From NCBI RefSeq assembly GCF_013343005.1, contig NZ_CP054491.1, positions 1,054,001-1,118,000 on the forward strand: a stretch of DNA of 64,000 nt, given 5' to 3'. The notes beneath the pieces were generated by a model. The model was given only the letters and a program-made list of their open reading frames with translations, was not told the origin of the DNA and ran no database searches. Made by a program: the position numbers and the translations under genes. The DNA is from Candidatus Reidiella endopervernicosa (lineage in GTDB: Bacteria; Pseudomonadota; Gammaproteobacteria; GCF-013343005). Numbering within the stretch: the first letter of the stretch is position 1; the number at the start of each line of letters is the position of its first letter. Shown piece by piece: positions 27,307 to 35,903 of this stretch.

Positions 27307-28245
27307 CTACTCGATCGTATCGATCATTGATGAGAGCGCATCCAGATGGCTCTCCATCTCGATATCTCTACCCAGCTTGGCGTAGGGCGGCTTGATCGTC
27401 GCCGAATAGCTCGGCTGGGTGCTGAACTCGGGTTGCTCGGCCGAAGTATATAGATAGGACAGGAGCACGATGGAGAGCGCACCGACAAATGCCGCCTGTG
27501 TAGTGCGCTTCACATTGGTGGCAAGCAGAAGGTTGAGTTTCAGCAGCAGGGTCAGGTAGAGCAGTGAGACGAGGTGCTCCGAGATGGTGCCAACAAGCGT
27601 ACTGCTGCTGAAATAGTCGAAATAGTCGCTGAGTGGTTCTATTAGGGAAGAGAGGCCAAAGGCGAGGAGTGTCGCTAGTAATTGTCCCTTGAAGTGCGCC
27701 TGATGGCGGAAGAGACGCCCAATCAGTGCCCAGAATCCTGCCCAGAGCACGACGATCAAGGTGAGTGCTGAGATGGCGAGGCCGAACGCTTTCCAGTTAA
27801 ACAGGGTTGCCGTATCCAGATAAAGATAGATGCCGGTCAAGGCAATATAGGCCATGAAGGCGATCAGTAGTTTGGCAAAGCCGGCGTTCTCCAGATGGAG
27901 CCAGCGGTTCAGAAGCAGCTTGCGCGTCTCCTCTACCGGCTGGCTGCTTGAGAAGAGCGTTAATCTTGAGCGCCCGATCGAGAGTTGATCACCCGAGGCG
28001 ATGGCATGGCCTGCGCCGCTGATCTCATGGCTGTTGAGCCGGGTCGGATTGGTATCATCGAGCACATCAACGAACCACTCGCCATCGCGTTGTTCGACGG
28101 CGACCTGAGTGGGGGCTATATAAGGATCGGTGAGGATGAGGCTGTTGTCGTATCCACGTCCGAAGGTGATGCGCTCACCACCACTTCTAAAAACCTCGGC
28201 CACTCGACCGTGACGGGTGCCGACCTGAACAACTAGCTCTTCCAT
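27307..28245 (-). CDS. FHA-domain protein with several membrane helices
   Basis: 312 residues. An N-terminal forkhead-associated domain (about 20-90) shows FGRGYDNSLIL, the phosphothreonine-binding loop pattern GR-x(2)-N, and LNSHEISG. After residue 120 there are about five membrane helices (LLIAFMAYIALTGIYLYL, ALTLIVVLWAGFWALI and others) and a short polar C-terminal tail. The start overlaps the end of the protease gene by 13 bases, so the two are coupled and probably act together. No kinase or phosphatase gene is nearby. Its function is unknown. Confidence 0.8.
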   Translation of the reverse strand: MEELVVQVGTRHGRVAEVFRSGGERITFGRGYDNSLILTDPYIAPTQVAVEQRDGEWFVDVLDDTNPTRLNSHEISGAGHAIASGDQLSIGRSRLTLFSSSQPVEETRKLLLNRWLHLENAGFAKLLIAFMAYIALTGIYLYLDTATLFNWKAFGLAISALTLIVVLWAGFWALIGRLFRHQAHFKGQLLATLLAFGLSSLIEPLSDYFDYFSSSTLVGTISEHLVSLLYLTLLLKLNLLLATNVKRTTQAAFVGALSIVLLSYLYTSAEQPEFSTQPSYSATIKPPYAKLGRDIEMESHLDALSSMIDTIE

Positions 28246-29498
28246 TGCATCGACTCCATAAACAGTTTGAAGAGCGAGAGGGCGTTCTGCTTGCTAATGC
28301 CGCTGGCACCCACTGTGATCAACGCAGCCTTCTCATACTCGTCGACCGAGACCATCAATAGTGAAGCGTCGTAGAGCTCCGCGTAGTCGCGGTAGCTGCG
28401 CAGACAATTAGAAACTTTCCATGAATGGTCTGCGAGGGTGACAAAATGGGTTGTGCAAGCAAACTCGGTGATGCGTTCCTTGTCACTGGTGTTCCCGAAG
28501 CGGGGGTGTTCGAAGCGTTTCTCCAGTGTGTTGTAGAACTGTGCTGTGTTTAACCGATCGGCATCGAACCACTCATAGTTGTAGACGAAGGTACCGGTTC
28601 TGAAATCGCTGTCGATATAGAGATTGTCCTGGCTTTTGCAGTGTTTATGAAAGCTGCTGTAGCGGATCTCCGGACTCTCCTCGGCGTGGCCCCAGCACTT
28701 GAGTGACTGCTTGAGCTGGCCGGGTAACAGCAGTTCGCCAAATGGAGTCAGCGGTGTTTTTGCGTTGAAAAGAGAGCTGTAGAACTGATTCTGATCACTG
28801 AATAGTGCCTTGCCGATCTGTCTCTGGTACTCGCTCGATGGGGTCGAATCAGAGAGGTTGTCGATAAGCTGTCGGAGTTTGATCGCCGGTACCAGGAAAC
28901 TAATATGCTCGCCCCCCTTGGAGACGTTGATACCGACCACGCGGCCGGCCTGATTAACGGCGGGGCCACCGCTCATGCCGGGATTGAGCGAGCCGGAGAA
29001 GTGGAGGCGGTCGTAACGTGAGGTTTCAACCAGACCGTTATAGTTGCCTTCGATAATCGTCATGCCGAGATCGTGGGGATTACCGATTGAGTAGATGCGC
29101 TCGCCCTGTTGAGGGCCTCCATCGCTGATTGAAAAGTAGGCGGTTTCGCGCTGTTCGATCTGAAGAATTGCCAGGTCGTTAATGATGTCGAAACCAACCA
29201 ACTTCGCTTGTAGGTGGGTATCGTCGTGCTGTTTTACCTCGAGCCGGAAATTCTCTGGTTTCTGCACATAGCTTGAGACGACGTGATAGTTGGTGGCTAT
29301 ATGACCATCTGCAGTGACGAGAAAGCCGGAGCCGATGCTCGACTGATCCGAGGTGTAGGTGTCGAGTACCCGTACCTGATAGACCTGCTGCTTCAGCGCA
29401 CTGAAGAGCTGGCGTGCCTCATCGGCGGCGTGGCTTATCGATGAGCAGGCGAAGAGTGCCAGCAGTAATGCTGAGTGGAGGGTGATTCGGTTCACCAT
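28233..29498 (-). CDS. Trypsin-like serine protease, exported
   Basis: 421 residues from the ATG at 29496-29498, with an AGGGAGAG ribosome site; the longer frame from 29564 has no export signal at its front. A signal peptide (LLLALFACSSISHA) is followed by a chymotrypsin-fold domain: GSGFLVTADGHIATNYHVV (His), NDLAILQIE (Asp) and NPGMSGGPAVNQAG (Ser). There is no PDZ domain; the C-terminal 200 residues contain several Cys and are not recognised. Cys within the signal peptide might allow lipidation, but the lipobox is poor. It is probably periplasmic and partnered with the FHA membrane protein. Confidence 0.83.
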   Translation of the reverse strand: MVNRITLHSALLLALFACSSISHAADEARQLFSALKQQVYQVRVLDTYTSDQSSIGSGFLVTADGHIATNYHVVSSYVQKPENFRLEVKQHDDTHLQAKLVGFDIINDLAILQIEQRETAYFSISDGGPQQGERIYSIGNPHDLGMTIIEGNYNGLVETSRYDRLHFSGSLNPGMSGGPAVNQAGRVVGINVSKGGEHISFLVPAIKLRQLIDNLSDSTPSSEYQRQIGKALFSDQNQFYSSLFNAKTPLTPFGELLLPGQLKQSLKCWGHAEESPEIRYSSFHKHCKSQDNLYIDSDFRTGTFVYNYEWFDADRLNTAQFYNTLEKRFEHPRFGNTSDKERITEFACTTHFVTLADHSWKVSNCLRSYRDYAELYDASLLMVSVDEYEKAALITVGASGISKQNALSLFKLFMESMQWKS

Positions 29499-29627
29499 GT
29501 CTCTCCCTGTGGTGTGATGTCCATTTGAAAGGGGATGATAAAGGAGCCGAGCAGCTCTAGGCAAAGCGAACTAATCGGATACCGCTTCACTTCATACTTG
29601 AATTTCCGGGAGGGTTTCATATGCTTG

Positions 29628-29647
29628 TTTCAAACGGTTGTTTGAAA
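29628..29647. promoter_or_regulatory. Inverted repeat, likely TetR operator
   Basis: TTTCAAAC-GGTT-GTTTGAAA is a perfect eight-base inverted repeat with a four-base spacer, 15 bases before the ATG of the TetR gene. CAAACGGTTGTTTG-like palindromes are usual for TetR regulators of efflux operons that repress their own promoter. Confidence 0.8.
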
Positions 29648-29661
29648 TAGGTAGGGGGAGT

Positions 29662-30587
29662 ATGGGAGAGCAAGAGGTTGAGAATACCCGCGAGCGTCTG
29701 CTGCGGGCGGCAACCGCTGACCGCCATGGATAGCGAAGCGAAGGCGGTTAGTCCGCGATAGTCGACGCCGTCTGCCTATTCGTAGTTGAGAGCGCGAGCG
29801 AACGACGAAGAAGATGCAGCAGCGGCTTTATGTCGGCGTAGAGTCACTGAGGGAGTTGTGTAGAGCCGCGAAGAGGTGATTACGCAACGAACGCAGGACG
29901 TCGGGGCGCCGTAGGCATAAACGGTCGCGTTATATTTGCCGCTTGCTTGGCTTGGATGCCCAAAACAAGCTTCGCAAAAATAGCGACTCCCGGGGCAGTC
30001 TTTGCAGAGTCTGGTACGATGCGGCGACGGTGCGTGAGATCTGCAGCCGGGCGGGGGCGAATATCGCCGCTGTTAATTATCATTTTGGTGATAAGCGTAA
30101 CCTCTACGCCTCGATTTTCGATCGTGTTTTTGAGGCGGTACGCGCCTATCGCACACCATTTCTGCCGCGTAGTGAACCCCCCGAGCAGCGGTTGGCTATC
30201 TATGTTCGTGCCTTCTTCGAGGAGCTCTACTACTGCGAGGAGGATCAGCGGGAGGCGGGTGATATCGCCGCTATCTATCTGATGGAGATGGCCCGGCCTA
30301 CTGAAGCACTCGACCATATCGTGCAGGCCTACATCGCCGCCGATGCCGAGGAGCTGCAGGATATCGTTACCGCGATGCTCGGTCCTGATGCCGAACCGGA
30401 AGTGGTACTCAACTGCGCCTCGAGTATCGCCGGACAGGTGCTCTACTACTACCACGCGCAGCCGTTGATCGCCCGTCTCCATCCCGAAGTTCCAGCGATT
30501 AGAGAACGTGTCGACGCGTTGGTCGACCATGTGGTGAGATTTTCACTGGCAGGTGTCAGCAGCTTCAAGCAGGGGAGTAACGGATGA
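29662..30587 (+). pseudogene. TetR-family regulator (CecR-like), interrupted by element copy B
   Basis: The first 18 codons (MGEQEVENTRERLLRAAT) are followed by the element, then the gene resumes at 29992 (GAVFAESG). Removing 29716-29991 (276 bases) joins the halves in phase. A further single-base loss near 30013-30017 (GGTAC where GGTTAC is expected) shifts the frame before YDAATVREICSRAGAN, the helix-turn-helix. The C-terminal part resembles the CecR/DUF1956 group. As read, translation stops at TAG five codons into the element. The stop overlaps the next ATG by four bases, so the gene heads the pump operon. Confidence 0.82.
29716..29991 (+). repeat. Intervening element, copy B (inside the TetR gene)
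   Basis: 276 bases, GCTGACC to GACTCCC, after a C and before GGGG. It carries the 3' stem version GCTTG/CAAGC. One-base losses relative to other copies occur near 29900 (GACGTC) and 29950 (TTGGCTTGG). In-frame stops occur at once (CATGGATAG). Confidence 0.9.
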
Positions 30588-31600
30588 TGAAGATGATGAG
30601 ATTGCTGATTTCGACGTTGCTGTTCGGTGCGTCGGTAGTGAGTGTGCAGGGTGCCGAAGAGTCGCAGACGGTGGTAACGGCACAGCCCGCCTTTCGCCAG
30701 GTTTCCCTAACTGGTTTCTCACGTGCCCATGCGCGGTTGCCGCTGGTGGCTGAGAGCAGTGGCAAGGTGTTGAGTGCGAATGCAGATGTCGGGGATGTAA
30801 TCGGCCCGAAGGGATTCTTTGCAAGGCTTGATCCAACTTTTATCAAGCTCGATATCGAGGCGAATCGTATCCAGCAGAAACAACTGCGTTCGCGTATCGA
30901 TTACGACAAGCTCGAGGCCAAGCGCTACCGGGAGCTGAGCAGTAAGGGGAGTGCCTCCAAGTCGCGCCTTGATGAGTTGGAGCAGCAGCTGCGCGATAGC
31001 CGCCTGCGTCTGGCTGAGCTGAAGGTGCATGAGAAAACCCTGGCGGAGCGGCTGCAGCGAACCGCAGTTACGGCACCCATCGGGTGGCGAGTGACCAGTC
31101 GTCTGATCGAGCCCGGCCAGCGGGTGAATGAGGGCGAAGTGCTGGGGGAGGTGGCCGATTTCTCACAGCTGCTGGTCCCCTTTGCCCTGACACCGAGTCA
31201 GTTCGCGGCAATACGACAGCAGCAGGATCAACTTGAGCTGACCCTGCCAGACTGGGGCGTGAGTGTTGCAGCGACCCTATACCGGATTAATCCCGGTTTC
31301 GATCAAGATACGCGCAAGATCGTGGTCGAGCTGCAGTTGGCGGGAGAGCTACCCGAACGGCGTGGCGGTCTGCGACTGCTGCTCGATCTGAAACTACCAG
31401 AGCGTAGCGGTGCGGTAACGCTTCCCGCTGCGGCGGTAGAGGAGAGTTATGACGAGTTTTGGCTGACCCGAGAGGATGGCGAGCGAATCAGGGTCGTACA
31501 GCTCGGTGTTCACAATACAGATAGCGAGCAGCGCTATCTGCGCCTCGCCTCGCCGCAGATCAAAGCGGGTGATCGCTTCATCCTGCGTGGGGGCGAGTAA
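30584..31600 (+). CDS. RND efflux membrane fusion protein (HlyD family)
   Basis: 338 residues with a signal peptide (LLISTLLFGASVVSVQG). The barrel-sandwich domain has AHARLPLVAESSGKVLSANADVGD, followed by a helical hairpin of about 75 residues (EANRIQQKQLRSRIDYDKLEAKRY... ELEQQLRDSRLRL) and the return strand TAVTAPIGWRVTSRLIEPGQRV. It links the inner-membrane pump to an outer-membrane channel; no channel gene is here. Its ATG overlaps the TetR stop, and the pump gene follows three bases after its stop. Confidence 0.9.
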   Translation: MMKMMRLLISTLLFGASVVSVQGAEESQTVVTAQPAFRQVSLTGFSRAHARLPLVAESSGKVLSANADVGDVIGPKGFFARLDPTFIKLDIEANRIQQKQLRSRIDYDKLEAKRYRELSSKGSASKSRLDELEQQLRDSRLRLAELKVHEKTLAERLQRTAVTAPIGWRVTSRLIEPGQRVNEGEVLGEVADFSQLLVPFALTPSQFAAIRQQQDQLELTLPDWGVSVAATLYRINPGFDQDTRKIVVELQLAGELPERRGGLRLLLDLKLPERSGAVTLPAAAVEESYDEFWLTREDGERIRVVQLGVHNTDSEQRYLRLASPQIKAGDRFILRGGE

Positions 31601-31603
31601 CCG

Positions 31604-34600
31604 ATGCGCCCGGTCGTTAAATTCTCCCTCAAGCAGAACGTCCTCTTTAATCTGGTCTTCGTGCTGCTGATCGTTGCCGGTGCCTTCTCGGTGATGGAGC
31701 TACCGGTCGAGCGTTACCCGCAGGTCAACTTCGGCAAAGTGTTGATCTCCAGTTTCTACCCGGGCGCCTCGCCGAGCGATGTGGAGGCGCTGGTGACCCG
31801 CGAGATCGAGGAGTCGCTCGAGGGGTTGGAGGATGTCGAGTTCATCCGTGCCAACTCCTCGCGTGAGTTCTCGGTGATCGTGGTCAAGTTCCGTGATGAT
31901 GTCGACTACGATGCGCGCTATGACGAGCTGCGGTTCCGCGTGCTCTCGATGCTCGGTGATCTACCCGATATGGTCGAGCCGCCGAGCTTCACCATGATCC
32001 AGACCGCCGACTGGTTGCCGGTGGTCTCGGTCAACCTGGTTGGCGAGCGCTCCAACCGTGCGCTCTCGATGATGGCCAAGGAGCTGAAGATACCGCTTGA
32101 GCAGGTCGATGGGGTGCAGGAGGTGGTGCTGGAGGGGGAGTACCAGCGCGAGTTCCACGTCTATCTCGATATCGGGCGCATGAATGCGCAGGGCATCAGC
32201 TACGAGCAGGTGGCGGCCGCGCTAGAGGCGGCCAACGTCTCGATCCCGGCGGGCGACTTCACCGATGGCTCCGGCGAGTACGTGGTCAAGGTCGATGAGA
32301 AGTTCCGTGATCGTGAGCAGGTGCTCGATACCGTTATACGCCGAGATCAGGACGGTTCCTTCGTCAAGCTGAGCGATGTGGCGAGTGATGCGAAGATCTC
32401 CCATCGTGATCCGCATGTGATCACCTCGGTCAATGGCCGTGATGGCGTCACACTCAAGATTCTCAAGACCGAGGATGGCAATGCACTGACCATCTTTGAT
32501 GGGATCGACCGAGTGGTTAGCGGCTTTATTCCGGTGCTACAGAAGCAGGGGGTTGAGGTTGTCCTGACCCAGGACTCATCGACCTATATCGAGGAGTCGA
32601 TCAGCACCCTGGGCTGGAACATGGCGCTCGGAATCGTGCTGGTGAGCCTGATCATCTGGTACTTCATGGGCTTTCGCAATGCAGCATTGACCACCGTCGG
32701 TATCCCCTTCGCCTTCCTGGTCACGATGATTTTGATGAAGCTGACAGGCAACTCGCTCAATGAGATCACGCTCTTCTCCTTCGTGCTCGTCTCCGGCATC
32801 GTCGTCGATGATGCGATCGTGGTGGTGGAGAATATCTACCGCCATGTGCAGAAGGGGGATGATCTCTCTAAGGCGATTATCGATGGCACCTCCGAGGTGA
32901 TGATTCCGGTCATCGCGGCCACTGCCACCACCGTTGCTGCCTTCCTGCCGATGCTGCTGATGACCGGCTCGACGGGTGAATTCTTCGCCCTGATCCCGAA
33001 GGCGGTCAGCTTTGCGATTATCGCCTCGCTGATCGAGTGTCTACTGATTCTACCGCTCCACTACCGAGACTACGGACCGAAGCCGGGTCATGTGCCCGAT
33101 GAGGATCACGATAATGCGCTGATGCGTCCGCTACGCAACATCACCGAACGGATCGTCAACGTAACGATGCGTTTTCGTATCACCAGTGTCTCGTTGGTGG
33201 TGGTCGCCTTCTTTGTTGCCATCTCCATTCTGGTGATGTCGATAACCGGTGCCTCCTCGCTGATTCGCATCAAGTTCTTCCCCGACGACTACAACCTCTA
33301 CTACGCCTTCATCGAAGGATCGGCCGATACCTCGATTGAGGAGACAGCGAAAAAGACCAAAGAGATGGCGCGTTTTGTGATGGCCGATGGCGAGGGTTAC
33401 GCACGTTCGGCGGCAGGCTTTGGCGGTTTTTCGGTGACCGAAGATTATGAGCAGGAGTTTGGCCACAATCGCGGCACGGTGATGGTGGCGCTGCCGAAAA
33501 AGGATCAGCGCGCCTTCGAGGGTGCACAGGCCCATCTGGAACGGATGCGAGAGCGGCTGGTCGAGCGCTTTGCCGGTAATGGATTCGAGATCAAGGTGCG
33601 TGCAGAGAAGGATGGTCCGCCAGCGGGCAAGGATCTTAACGTGCGCATTGTCGGCGATAACGAGGCGAGTGTGAACGGACTGGCCGAGGATGTCCTGCAG
33701 GCGCTACGTGGAAACGAACAGTTTGCCGAACATCTCACCCAGCTCGAGGATGATAGTGGTCTACCCGCGCGTGTGTTTCGCATGGTGGTCGATCAGGCGC
33801 GGACCCAGGAGCATGGGTTGACCACTGCCGATGCAGCGCGTCTTGCTGCCTCGGTGCTCGACGGTCGCTTTATCGGTAAGTTTCGTGCCGCCGAGGAGGA
33901 GATCGATCTCAAGCTGCGGGTCGATCCCACCTTCCTCGATAGTCCTGAGGCCGCACTCGATGTGCCGCTGCTACAGCACCCCTCGGGGCCGGTCTATCTG
34001 GGTGATCTTGTCGAGCCGGTAGCGGTGGTCGAACCGGGTGAGTTACATCGCTACCAGAAGCAGCGTAGCTTGACGATTACCGCCAACATCAAAACCGGCG
34101 CGCCCTTCTCCAGTCCAACCGTGGTCGCCTGGGTGAAGGATTACTATCAGGGTATTCGTGAGAACTATCCGGGCTCGACGCTGGTCTTCGGTGGTGAGTT
34201 CGAGGAGACGCAGCGCTCCTACACCTCACTCACCTACGCCTTCGGTCTGGCGGTGTTACTGATGTACCTGATCCTGGCCACCCAGTTCCACTCCTACCTG
34301 CAACCGATGATTGTTATCTCGGCGGTGGTCTTCTCCATCATCGGCGTGGTCTTTGGCAAGATGCTGACCCAGTCGCTCTTCACCGTGAACAGTTTCATCG
34401 CCGTTGTTGGTGTTACCGGCGTGGTAGTGAACGATGCGCTGGTGCTGATCGATTTCATCAATCGTGGTTACCGCTCAGGACTGTCACGCCAGCAGGCGAT
34501 TAGAGAGGGGATAAGAGTACGGTTGCGCCCGATTGTTCTGACTACGCTGACGACCACTCTCGGCCTGCTGCCGATGGCAATCGGTATCCCCAGCTACTCG

Positions 34601-34765
34601 CTGATCTGGGGCGCGATGGCCTCAACCTTTGTTACCGGTCTTGCCACCGCAACCTTCCTCACCCTATTTATTGTGCCGGTGGAGTGGGATCTGTTGATGG
34701 GCTTGAAGGAGCGCATGGATCGACGCAAGGCGAGGCGTCTTGAGGCGCGTGCGGGGGAGTTGTGA
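31604..34765 (+). CDS. RND multidrug/solute efflux transporter
   Basis: 1053 residues, full length for the family. The N-terminus (MRPVVKFSLKQNVLFNLVF) begins the first helix, ERYPQVNFGKVLISSFYPGASPSDVE is the usual porter start, and the transmembrane core shows SGIVVDDAIVVVENIYRH, which carries the proton-relay Asp pair. A second half has VGVTGVVVNDALVLIDFINRGY. The pump is proton driven. Substrate is not predictable; the TetR regulator hints at toxic compounds. Its last bases overlap the GTG of the next gene. Confidence 0.93.
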   Translation: MRPVVKFSLKQNVLFNLVFVLLIVAGAFSVMELPVERYPQVNFGKVLISSFYPGASPSDVEALVTREIEESLEGLEDVEFIRANSSREFSVIVVKFRDDVDYDARYDELRFRVLSMLGDLPDMVEPPSFTMIQTADWLPVVSVNLVGERSNRALSMMAKELKIPLEQVDGVQEVVLEGEYQREFHVYLDIGRMNAQGISYEQVAAALEAANVSIPAGDFTDGSGEYVVKVDEKFRDREQVLDTVIRRDQDGSFVKLSDVASDAKISHRDPHVITSVNGRDGVTLKILKTEDGNALTIFDGIDRVVSGFIPVLQKQGVEVVLTQDSSTYIEESISTLGWNMALGIVLVSLIIWYFMGFRNAALTTVGIPFAFLVTMILMKLTGNSLNEITLFSFVLVSGIVVDDAIVVVENIYRHVQKGDDLSKAIIDGTSEVMIPVIAATATTVAAFLPMLLMTGSTGEFFALIPKAVSFAIIASLIECLLILPLHYRDYGPKPGHVPDEDHDNALMRPLRNITERIVNVTMRFRITSVSLVVVAFFVAISILVMSITGASSLIRIKFFPDDYNLYYAFIEGSADTSIEETAKKTKEMARFVMADGEGYARSAAGFGGFSVTEDYEQEFGHNRGTVMVALPKKDQRAFEGAQAHLERMRERLVERFAGNGFEIKVRAEKDGPPAGKDLNVRIVGDNEASVNGLAEDVLQALRGNEQFAEHLTQLEDDSGLPARVFRMVVDQARTQEHGLTTADAARLAASVLDGRFIGKFRAAEEEIDLKLRVDPTFLDSPEAALDVPLLQHPSGPVYLGDLVEPVAVVEPGELHRYQKQRSLTITANIKTGAPFSSPTVVAWVKDYYQGIRENYPGSTLVFGGEFEETQRSYTSLTYAFGLAVLLMYLILATQFHSYLQPMIVISAVVFSIIGVVFGKMLTQSLFTVNSFIAVVGVTGVVVNDALVLIDFINRGYRSGLSRQQAIREGIRVRLRPIVLTTLTTTLGLLPMAIGIPSYSLIWGAMASTFVTGLATATFLTLFIVPVEWDLLMGLKERMDRRKARRLEARAGEL

Positions 34766-35890
34766 AACTGCGAACACGACTTAAGCGGTGGTTGGTTGAG
34801 GGGCCGATGCGCGCGCTCTTTTGTCATATTTACAGAGCTGTGATCGCAGCTGAGTTGGCCCTGCAGAAACTGTTTGATCGTTTCCTTGCGCAGCCCGAAC
34901 AGAATGCAGAGCTATTGTCGCAGTTGACCATCACGATCAAAACGTTCGAGCGACCACTAGCGCTGCGACGGCTGGTTGAGTCGATTCAGCAGTTCTACCC
35001 GAGAGTCAGAATTGTGGTGGTCGACGACAGCGCCGAGCAGCTACAGCTGGACGGAGTCACGACGATCACAATGCCCTTCGATTCGGGCGTCTCAGCTGGA
35101 AGGCAGCGGGCGCTGGAGGCGGTCGAGACACGCTACGTGATGGTGCTTGATGATGACTACATCTTCACTCGACGCAGTGGGTTGGTCCCGTGCCTGCGCT
35201 ATCTGCAGCGTAATGAGGCTGTCGACATCGTCGGTGGCGAGCGGATCGACCTGCCGTTCTACCGGATCAACGACCGCTGACCGCCATGGATAGCGAAGCG
35301 AAGGCGGTTAGTCCGCGATAGTCGACGCCGTCTGCATATTCGTAGTTGAGCGCGAGCGAACGACGGAGAAGATGCAGCAGCGGCTTTATGTCGGCGTAGA
35401 GTCACTGAGGGAGTTGTGTAGAGCCGCGAAGAGGTGATTAGGCAACGAACGCAGGACGGTCGGGGCGCCGTAGGCATAAACGGTCGCGTTAAGTATTTGC
35501 CGCTTGCTTGGGCTTGGACGCCCAAAACAAGCTTCCGCAAAAATAGCGACTCCCCGATATGCACGGTCACGACTCCACCCGAGTGGCAAGGCACCGCTAG
35601 CCGAACCAGATACGTTAATCGACGGACTACCCGTGCAGTTGAAGATCGCCAACTTCTTTATCGCCAGAACGGAGCGGTTGAAGATGGTTGGCTGGGATAC
35701 GGCGCTGAAGCGGCTCGACCACGCCGACTTCTTCAGTCGCGCCTGTGGCGTGCTGGTGACCGTCTACAATCGGGAGATGAAGTGTTTGCATGCGCCCGTG
35801 TCCTTCGATCATCACTACATGGCATTTCGGAACGATTACGCTGCCGACCGAGAGTTGATCGGACAGCGCTACTACAGCGACAGGAAGTAA
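34762..35890 (+). pseudogene. Family 2 glycosyltransferase, interrupted by element copy C
   Basis: It starts at GTG 34762, overlapping the RND stop (GTGA). Motifs LTITIKTFERPLALRRLVES, VVVDDSAEQ and YVMVLDDDYIF (DDD, metal site) show a GT-A transferase. The frame hits TGA at the element start (35278-35280). Removing 35276-35555 joins FYRIND to RYARSRLHPSGKAPLAEPDT in phase, and the sequence then runs to TAA at 35888-35890 with no other defect (about 282 residues). The C-terminal half has WDTALKRLDHADFFSR. Its place after the pump may be only transcriptional. Its activity depends on how the element is treated. Confidence 0.83.
35276..35555 (+). repeat. Intervening element, copy C (inside the glycosyltransferase gene)
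   Basis: 280 bases, GCTGACC to GACTCCCC, after a C and before GATATG. It carries GCTTG/CAAGC in the 3' stem. It is the sense-oriented interruption of a gene that is otherwise intact on both sides. Confidence 0.93.
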
Positions 35891-35903
35891 GTGGCGTGTG
35901 TTT

